A DNA stretch of 18,488 nt from Elusimicrobia bacterium HGW-Elusimicrobia-2 (GTDB lineage Bacteria; CG03), in NCBI GenBank assembly GCA_002841685.1, contig PHAM01000036.1:1-18488 (forward strand), in the 5' to 3' direction. A program made the translations under genes and the position numbers. This document shows positions 13,423 through 18,488 of the stretch, piece after piece. Below the pieces are notes generated by a model. The model saw only the letters and a list, made by a program, of their open reading frames with translations. It was not told where the DNA came from and made no database searches. Position 1 is the stretch's first letter. Each line of letters begins with the position of its first letter.

Positions 13423-13496
13423 TGCCCTCGTCCCGATTCGAACGGGAAACCTTCTCCTTCGCAGGGAGATGCTCTATCCATTTGCGCTACGAGGGC
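13423..13496 (-). tRNA. tRNA-Arg (anticodon GCG)
   Basis: A full cloverleaf of 74 nt including an A discriminator: acceptor GCCCTCG/CGAGGGC, D-stem GCGC/GAGC with loop AAATGGATA, anticodon stem TCTCC/GGAGA with loop CTGCGAA, variable AGGTT, T-stem TCCCG/CGGGA with loop TTCGAAT. The loop puts GCG at 34-36, which reads CGC (and CGT by wobble). Most bacteria read these codons with an ACG tRNA whose A34 is converted to inosine. No CCA is encoded. It sits between rho (20 nt away) and polX (6 nt away) on the same strand. Confidence 0.95.
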
Positions 13497-13515
13497 TTAA
13501 AAAAATTGCGCGTCT

Positions 13516-14898
13516 TCACGACTGCATGGATTTCAAAAACTGCTCGTTTGAAGAGGTTTTCTTCATTTTTTCCACTATAAATTCCATGGCTTCCACATGA
13601 TCGGCGCGGGTGAGGAGTTTTCTGAGTATCCACACTTTGTTCAGCACTTCTTCGCTCAGCAGCAGTTCCTCTTTTCTCGTGCCGCTCTTTGTTATATCTA
13701 TCGTCGGGAACACACGCCTGTCGGTCAGTTCCCGGCAGAGATTGATCTCCATGTTGCCCGTACCCTTGAATTCCTCGAATATCACCTCGTCCATCCGGGA
13801 TCCGGTGTCTATCAGGGCAGTGGCTATGATGGTGAGGCTCCCTCCGTCAACAACGCTCCGCGCCGTGCCGAAGAATTTTTTCGGTTTCTGCAGAGCCGTG
13901 GTTTCCAGCCCCCCCGACATCACTCTGCCCGAAGACGGCGTCTGGGCGTTGTGCGCCCTTGCAAGGCGCGTCAGAGAATCAAGCAGTATCACCACATCCC
14001 TGCCCATTTCCACCATGCGTTTCGCTTTTTCAATAACCATGTCCGACACCTGTATGTGCCTGGCGGGGCTTTCATCAAAAGTGGAAGCCACGACTTCCGA
14101 CTTCACGCTCATCCTCATGTCCGTCACTTCTTCCGGCCTCTCGTCTATGAGCAGGCAGATGAGCGTCACCTCCGGATGATTGATAGTGATGCCGTTGGCT
14201 ATGGCCTGCAGGAGCATTGTCTTGCCCGTCCTCGGAGGCGCGACTATCAAACCCCTCTGCCCCTTGCCTATGGGGGTGAGAAGATCCATGATCCTTCCCG
14301 ATATCCCCTGCCTGTCGGTTTCAAGTATGATCTGTTTCTTCGGGTACTGCGGCATCAGCTTATCAAAATGAGGCCTGCCCAGGGTCTCTTCCGGCTTCAT
14401 ATTATTGACAGCCACTATGTTGTTCATGGCGTAATATTTTTCCCTGTTCACCGAAGGATGTTTGCAGTAGCCCTTGAGGAAATCGCCCGTCCTGAGCTTG
14501 AGTTTTTTTATCAGCATGGGCGCGATATACACGTCTTCATTGGACGGCAGATAACTGTTGTCCGAGGAGCGCAGAAAACCGAAACCGTCCGGCAGTATTT
14601 CGAGATAGCCCTCTTTCTCTTCCTTGGGATAATCTTCGCCGCCATTCTGATTATTGCCGTGATTGTTATTACCCTCGGCCTGACAGCCGTTAACTTTTGC
14701 TGATGTATCAGGAGCGGCCTTAGGCTCAGACAAAGGAGCCGCGGGAGACTGACCGGCGTTTTTGGAAACATTCAAAATAGCTTCCACTATCTCGTGTTTT
14801 TTCATCTTCGCGCCGATGGTCGCGCCCGAGAGCGAGGCCGTTTCTTTAAGCTCCGGCAGCTTCATCTCCTTCAACTTCTCTTCTGTGTAAATAGACAT
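13516..14898 (-). CDS. rho: Transcription termination factor Rho
   Basis: Hexameric RNA-dependent ATPase that ends transcription. From the chosen start (460 residues): Rho_N domain 5-45 ([17 protein letters not shown]), a polar Asn/Gly-rich linker at about 46-95, the RNA-binding cold-shock domain from [15 protein letters not shown] (97-111), Walker A APPRTGKT (220-227), Walker [17 protein letters not shown] (302-317), and the R-loop region [17 protein letters not shown] (366-382). All core motifs are intact. ATG 14898 is chosen because GGAGG at 14904-14908 lies 5 nt upstream; in-frame ATGs at 14931 and 14958 have no such site. It heads the long - strand unit and has its own promoter about 150 nt upstream. 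Confidence 0.97.
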   Translation of the reverse strand: MSIYTEEKLKEMKLPELKETASLSGATIGAKMKKHEIVEAILNVSKNAGQSPAAPLSEPKAAPDTSAKVNGCQAEGNNNHGNNQNGGEDYPKEEKEGYLEILPDGFGFLRSSDNSYLPSNEDVYIAPMLIKKLKLRTGDFLKGYCKHPSVNREKYYAMNNIVAVNNMKPEETLGRPHFDKLMPQYPKKQIILETDRQGISGRIMDLLTPIGKGQRGLIVAPPRTGKTMLLQAIANGITINHPEVTLICLLIDERPEEVTDMRMSVKSEVVASTFDESPARHIQVSDMVIEKAKRMVEMGRDVVILLDSLTRLARAHNAQTPSSGRVMSGGLETTALQKPKKFFGTARSVVDGGSLTIIATALIDTGSRMDEVIFEEFKGTGNMEINLCRELTDRRVFPTIDITKSGTRKEELLLSEEVLNKVWILRKLLTRADHVEAMEFIVEKMKKTSSNEQFLKSMQS

Positions 14899-15048
14899 TT
14901 CTTCCTCCGTATTGCTGTTTTTCGTTTCCATGTACCGTATTTTATGTTTTATCCTCAAATGCTTTTTGAAATTTCCGGGAAGTTAATATCCCGGGAAAAC
15001 CGCCTGCCGTCTTCCTCCGGATCCTGCCGGCGATTTTATTCCTTTGGA
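14899..15048 (-). promoter_or_regulatory. Long rho leader with a hairpin
   Basis: The predicted start point (about 15048) leaves about 150 nt untranslated before the rho ATG. It contains a 6-bp hairpin (CCGGGA/TCCCGG at 14975-14980 and 14989-14994, 8-nt loop) without a following U-tract. In E. coli, rho is autoregulated through its leader; a similar role here is inference. Confidence 0.45.
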
Positions 15049-15054
15049 ACGCTT

Positions 15055-15083
15055 ATCCTATCAACAATCTTTTTTCGTGTCAA
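15055..15083 (-). promoter_or_regulatory. Sigma70-type promoter of rho
   Basis: A perfect TTGACA at 15078-15083 and TAGGAT at 15055-15060 (5 of 6 to consensus), separated by exactly 17 nt, on the - strand between glgP and rho. It should drive rho and, by read-through, the genes behind it. Confidence 0.8.
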
Positions 15084-15088
15084 TACTC

Positions 15089-15112
15089 AGAACAGGATAC
15101 AGAACAGGATAC
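15089..15112. repeat. Two tandem 12-bp repeats
   Basis: AGAACAGGATAC occurs twice in direct tandem (15089-15100, 15101-15112), followed by a partial third AGGA. It lies just upstream of the rho -35 box. It could be a regulator site or a chance slippage repeat. Confidence 0.7.
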
Positions 15113-15136
15113 AGGACGCAATCCCGCTCAGGGCGT

Positions 15137-17656
15137 TCAGGGATTTATTTTAACAGGATGGGCGTGCCAGATATCATCGGCGTATTCTTTCACGGCCCTG
15201 TCGCTTGAAAAATAACCCATGTTGGCTATGTTTAAAAGCGCCTTTTTCTGCCACAGGAGTTTATCGGCAAAATCTTTGTTGACCTGATAAGTCTTCTGCA
15301 GATAATCTTTCATATCGGCCAGCAGAAAATAGCTGTCCGGGCTGCCGCCGTCGTCGCCATAAAGTATAGAATCGTACAAAGGCTTGAAAAGCTCATTGTC
15401 GCCGCCGGATAATTCCCCGGATTTGAGCATATCAAGCGCGGTCCTGATCTCATCATGCGACTCGTATATCGCGCCGGGATCATAAGATCCGTCCCGCTGC
15501 TTTTCTTTTATCTGTTCAGCGTTAAGGCCGAAAATATATATGTTATCCGCCCCCACATGTTCTAAGATCTCTATGTTCGCCCCGTCAAGTGTGCCGAGCG
15601 TCAGGGCGCCGTTGAGCGCGAATTTCATATTGCCAGTGCCGGATGCTTCCGTTCCGGCCATTGAGATCTGCTCGGAGACATCGCTGGCGGGAATGATCTT
15701 CTCTGCCAGAGACACGCCGTAATTCGGCAGAAAAACAACTTTTATCTTTCCGTTTATGCTCTTGTCACCGTTTATCAGATCAGCGACGCTGTTGATAAAT
15801 TTGATGATGAGCTTTGCCCTGGCGTATCCCGGCGCCGACTTGCCCGCGAAAATAAATGTGACGGGAGCCGCAAGAGAAGACGGGTTTTTCTTAATGCCGT
15901 TATACATCACGAGAATCCTCAAAGCGTTCAGGAACTGCCTTTTGTATTCGTGCATTCTCTTCACCTGCGAATCAAATATGGATTCGGGATTCACTTCAAC
16001 GAAGCATTCCCGCTTTATATATTCAGCCAGCTTCTTTTTGTTTTCAAGTTTGATGTTGTACAGGTTTATCAGGGTGTCCCTGTCATCAGCGAATTTTTCA
16101 AGTTCCTTGAGGCGGGAAAGATCACTTATCCAGCCGTCGCCTATTTTCTCCCTTATCAGCCGGGATAGATAGTGATTGGCCACAAGGAGCCAGCGCCGCT
16201 GCGTTATGCCGTTTGTCTTGTTGCTGAATTTTTCGGGCCACAGCTCATAAAAATCCCTGAAAACATCGGTTTTCAGTATCTCGCTGTGGAGCTTCGCCAC
16301 GCCGTTGACGGAATGCGAGCCGACAATAGCGAGATTCGCCATCCTGATATGCTTTTCGCCGTCGTCGGAAACGATAGACATCCAGTTGACTTTCATGTGA
16401 TCATCGGGATATTTAGCTCTCACCTCAGATGTAAAAATCCTGTTTATTTCATAGATTATCTCCAGGTGCCTGGGCAAAACCGTCTCAAACAGGTTCAGCG
16501 ACCATTTTTCAAGCGCTTCCTGCATGACCGTGTGATTGGTGAAAGCGAAAGTTTTCCGTGTGATGTCCCACGCTTTATCCCATTTCAGGCCGTAAATATC
16601 AATAAACAGGCGCATGAGCTCCGGTATGCCCAGCGCCGGATGCGTGTCATTGAGCTGTATGGCCACCTTATCGGCGAACCTGTCAAAATTATCGTAGGTT
16701 TTCAGATAGCGCCTTATTATATCCTGCAGGGTTGCGGAGACGAAAAAATACTCCTGCTTGAAACGCAGTTCCTTTCCCTCGTAAATATTGTCGTTCGGGT
16801 ACAGCACCTTTGAAATATTTTCCGTGCGGTTCTTGTCTTCCACCGCCTTTATGTAATCGCCGTGATTGAAGATCTGCAGGTCAAACTGGTTGGATGAACG
16901 GGCGGACCAGAGCCGCAAAGTGTTCACCGTGCTGTTTCCGTATCCTATTATCGGCATATCGTGAGGGATAGCCAAAATGTCTCTGGTGTCCCGCCAGACA
17001 AAACGCACTCTGCCGAAAGCATCCTTTTCAGGGACGCTTTTTCCGTAGAAATGCACATTGATGGCGTATTCCGGCCTTTCTATTTCCCAGGGAGAACCGA
17101 ATTTCAGCCACTCGTCCGGCGCCTCCACCTGGAAACCGTCCTGTATCATCTGTTTGAATATGCCGAACTCATAATGGAGCCCGTAGCCATAGCCCGGCAG
17201 GCCGAGAGTCGCCATTGAATCCAGATAACAGGCCGCGAGGCGCCCGAGGCCGCCGTTGCCGAGGCCCGCGTCGGGCTCGAGCTCCAGGAGTTTGTTAAAA
17301 TCATCCCCGCCTTTCTTTATGACATACTTCACTTCCTCAATGAGATTCAGGTTGATTATGTTGTTGAGGAGAGCGCGCCCCAGAAGAAATTCAAGAGAAA
17401 GGTAATAGATCCTCTTCACATCCTCGTTGTAATAGCTCTGCTGCGTTTTGGACCATCTTTCCACCATCCTGTCGCGTACCGCGTAGCAGAGGCCCATGTA
17501 TTTATCGTAATCGGTCGCCGAAAACTCGTCTTTCGCCCGGGTGTAACGCAAATGATTTTTTATGGATAAACGCAGCGCCGACGAGTCCATGCGTTTCCTG
17601 TAATTTTTTACCAGGTCGTCCTGTATCTCTTTTTTCTTTTTATCTTCTTCTGTCAT
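15137..17656 (-). CDS. glgP: Glycogen/starch phosphorylase
   Basis: Releases glucose 1-phosphate from alpha-1,4-glucans using phosphate and pyridoxal phosphate. 839 residues is the family's normal length. Diagnostic blocks are YYLSLEFLLGRALLNN, DAGLGNGGLGRLAACYLDSMATLGLPGYGYG, LNDTHPALGIPELMR, VKRMHEYKRQFLN and the cofactor site EASGTGNMKFALNG with the PLP lysine at about K678. The end, DIWHAHPVKI, is typical. This is the long GT35 GlgP form, not the shorter thermophile type. It has its own promoter 37-65 nt upstream and GGAACGG directly before the ATG as a modest ribosome binding site. The ROK kinase about 7 kb away may act on products of the same pathway, though the two are not in one unit. 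No clear terminator follows the stop. Confidence 0.97.
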   Translation of the reverse strand: MTEEDKKKKEIQDDLVKNYRKRMDSSALRLSIKNHLRYTRAKDEFSATDYDKYMGLCYAVRDRMVERWSKTQQSYYNEDVKRIYYLSLEFLLGRALLNNIINLNLIEEVKYVIKKGGDDFNKLLELEPDAGLGNGGLGRLAACYLDSMATLGLPGYGYGLHYEFGIFKQMIQDGFQVEAPDEWLKFGSPWEIERPEYAINVHFYGKSVPEKDAFGRVRFVWRDTRDILAIPHDMPIIGYGNSTVNTLRLWSARSSNQFDLQIFNHGDYIKAVEDKNRTENISKVLYPNDNIYEGKELRFKQEYFFVSATLQDIIRRYLKTYDNFDRFADKVAIQLNDTHPALGIPELMRLFIDIYGLKWDKAWDITRKTFAFTNHTVMQEALEKWSLNLFETVLPRHLEIIYEINRIFTSEVRAKYPDDHMKVNWMSIVSDDGEKHIRMANLAIVGSHSVNGVAKLHSEILKTDVFRDFYELWPEKFSNKTNGITQRRWLLVANHYLSRLIREKIGDGWISDLSRLKELEKFADDRDTLINLYNIKLENKKKLAEYIKRECFVEVNPESIFDSQVKRMHEYKRQFLNALRILVMYNGIKKNPSSLAAPVTFIFAGKSAPGYARAKLIIKFINSVADLINGDKSINGKIKVVFLPNYGVSLAEKIIPASDVSEQISMAGTEASGTGNMKFALNGALTLGTLDGANIEILEHVGADNIYIFGLNAEQIKEKQRDGSYDPGAIYESHDEIRTALDMLKSGELSGGDNELFKPLYDSILYGDDGGSPDSYFLLADMKDYLQKTYQVNKDFADKLLWQKKALLNIANMGYFSSDRAVKEYADDIWHAHPVKINP

Positions 17657-17692
17657 CCGTTCCGCCTTTGCGCCATGTATAAGCTTGCCGCT

Positions 17693-17721
17693 ATTCTATG
17701 ATTCTCACCTGTTCTTGTCAA
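17693..17721 (-). promoter_or_regulatory. Sigma70-type promoter of glgP
   Basis: A perfect TTGACA at 17716-17721 and TAGAAT at 17693-17698 (5 of 6), with a 17-nt spacer, on the - strand. The start point would be near 17686, giving a leader of about 30 nt to the glgP ATG. The -35 overlaps the read-through tail of the phosphoesterase reading frame. Confidence 0.85.
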
Positions 17722-17779
17722 CTGTATTTACTATCGTGAAGAGGACTATTTCCGATTTTGAGCCCAGACGCATGGGAGG

Positions 17780-18488
17780 TCACCATGTGCCGGCGCCCGA
17801 TGTCGTGTAGATATATGAATCTCCCTGACGGTAAAGACCGTAGGGATGTTTGTAATACAGTTTAACGGGCAGGTTGAAAACAGGTATCTGTCCCGCATGG
17901 GTGTGGCCCGAAAACTGGAGGAAAATCCCCCTCTCGGAGGCCTTATCAAATATCTCCGGACTGTGCGACAGCAGGATGACCGGCAAGCTCCCGGGATTTT
18001 CAGGCAGGGCTTTGGTGAGCTCCGCATCACCCGCGTCATCATCCACCCCCGCAAGGATCATCTTCCCTTTTATTGAAACGCTTTCATTCCGCAGCATCCT
18101 TATTCCGGCTTTTTCCGCGAAACCCTCAAATTGTTTCACTCCGCTGTAAAATTCGTGATTCCCCGTCACGGCGAACACGCCGTCTGATGCTGATAATTTA
18201 CCGAGCGCCTCAATGAATAATTTCTTCTTTGCCTCAAGCGCGCCGTCGCAGAAATCGCCGGCTAGGACAATGATATCCGGTTCAAGGCTGTTGACTTTAG
18301 CCACCAGTTTCTCCAGCCACACAGGAGATTTGTTGTCTTCCAGGTGGATGTCGGAAAAAGCGGCGATCCTGAAGACTTCTCCCTTAAACTGACTGGAAAC
18401 GAGATTTATATTTCTGACAGCCGTGTGCTTCGCGTTGATAAAGGCCGCAAGGCTCAGAATAAGCGTTACCGCAACCGCTATGGCGGTG
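17780..18488 (-). CDS. Membrane-anchored metallophosphoesterase, YkuE-like (partial; ends at an early TGA)
   Basis: Calcineurin-like phosphoesterase with a two-metal site facing the membrane surface. The frame stays open to the window edge, so the gene continues beyond 18488. The visible N-terminal part includes a hydrophobic helix (TAIAVAVTLILSLAAFI). Motifs in order: SDIHLED, GDFCDG, GNHEFY, LSHSPE and GHTHAGQ, the complete metal-binding set. The family includes YkuE and UDP-2,3-diacylglucosamine hydrolase LpxG, so a lipid-phosphate role is possible; the substrate is unknown. The frame stops at TGA 17780-17782 directly after TTSGAGTW, where relatives continue with GPP and R.G...SEI. After the TGA, 24 more codons begin PPMRLGSKSEIV and end at another TGA (17705-17707). 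The final strand is therefore lost unless the stop is read through. Confidence 0.85.
   Translation of the reverse strand, partial: TAIAVAVTLILSLAAFINAKHTAVRNINLVSSQFKGEVFRIAAFSDIHLEDNKSPVWLEKLVAKVNSLEPDIIVLAGDFCDGALEAKKKLFIEALGKLSASDGVFAVTGNHEFYSGVKQFEGFAEKAGIRMLRNESVSIKGKMILAGVDDDAGDAELTKALPENPGSLPVILLSHSPEIFDKASERGIFLQFSGHTHAGQIPVFNLPVKLYYKHPYGLYRQGDSYIYTTSGAGTW

Noticed and set aside
13291-13500. 69-codon + strand frame ending PRPDSNGKPSPSQGDALSICATRA
   Set aside because: Antisense reading of tRNA-Arg plus the polX 5' end.
13497-13520. T-run after the rho stop as a possible terminator
   Set aside because: The preceding inverted repeat (GTC/GAC around GTGAA) is only 3-4 bp, too weak, so rho, tRNA-Arg and polX may be cotranscribed.
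13597-14703. 368-codon + strand frame opposite rho
   Set aside because: Rho on the other strand has every conserved motif; this His/Arg-rich frame is a shadow caused by GC-rich codons.
17705-18488. UGA-as-glycine genetic code (as in Absconditabacteria and Gracilibacteria)
   Set aside because: At least seven other genes end at TGA in the expected place, several overlapping the next start, so TGA is a normal stop in this genome.

Overview
The window looks like part of a genome (or metagenome contig) from a Gram-negative, probably uncultivated heterotrophic bacterium. LptD and an outer-membrane barrel imply an outer membrane. Neither tRNA gene encodes its 3' CCA. The gene mix (PolX with a PHP domain, Rho, a ROK sugar kinase, glycogen phosphorylase) would fit phyla such as Elusimicrobiota or Omnitrophota, but that placement is a weak inference. 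TGA is a normal stop: at least seven genes here end in it.

Layout. (1) Positions 1-4266, + strand, AT-rich: a tightly packed three-gene cluster encoding the C-terminal part of an inner-membrane MMPL/RND transporter, a periplasmic LolA-like protein and an outer-membrane beta-barrel. Together they could move a lipid or hydrophobic substrate across the envelope. The transporter gene is broken near its 5' side by an in-frame stop at 59-61. (2) Positions 4267-5065: no gene. This stretch holds a GC-rich nest of hairpins, a dispersed-repeat-like palindrome and a perfect 19-bp bidirectional terminator. (3) Positions 5066-15083, - strand, much more GC-rich: read in transcription order, a rho promoter, rho, tRNA-Arg(GCG), polX, a family-5 solute-binding lipoprotein, a small membrane protein, folC, a ROK kinase, lptD and tRNA-Pro(TGG). 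Genes overlap or lie within a few bases from polX to lptD, so they probably form one transcription unit. (4) Positions 15137-17721, - strand: glycogen phosphorylase with its own near-consensus promoter. (5) Positions 17780-18488, - strand: a membrane-anchored metallophosphoesterase that runs off the window and whose conserved C-terminal motif is cut by a TGA codon.

The most unusual signal is a pair of related 106-116 bp elements with imperfect terminal inverted repeats, at 7165-7270 and 11526-11641. Each sits just ahead of the signal-peptide-coding part of a gene (lptD and the solute-binding protein) and each is open in that gene's frame. They resemble in behaviour the Rickettsia palindromic elements that insert into coding sequences. 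Other points worth a check are the in-frame TGA in the phosphoesterase, a tRNA-Arg with a GCG anticodon (most bacteria use ACG), and polX starting 6 nt after that tRNA with no room for a normal leader.

Functionally, the ROK kinase and glycogen phosphorylase suggest glucose and glycogen use, the family-5 binding protein suggests oligopeptide uptake, and LptD places lipopolysaccharide in the outer membrane. All assignments come from reading motifs by eye; no database search was run.
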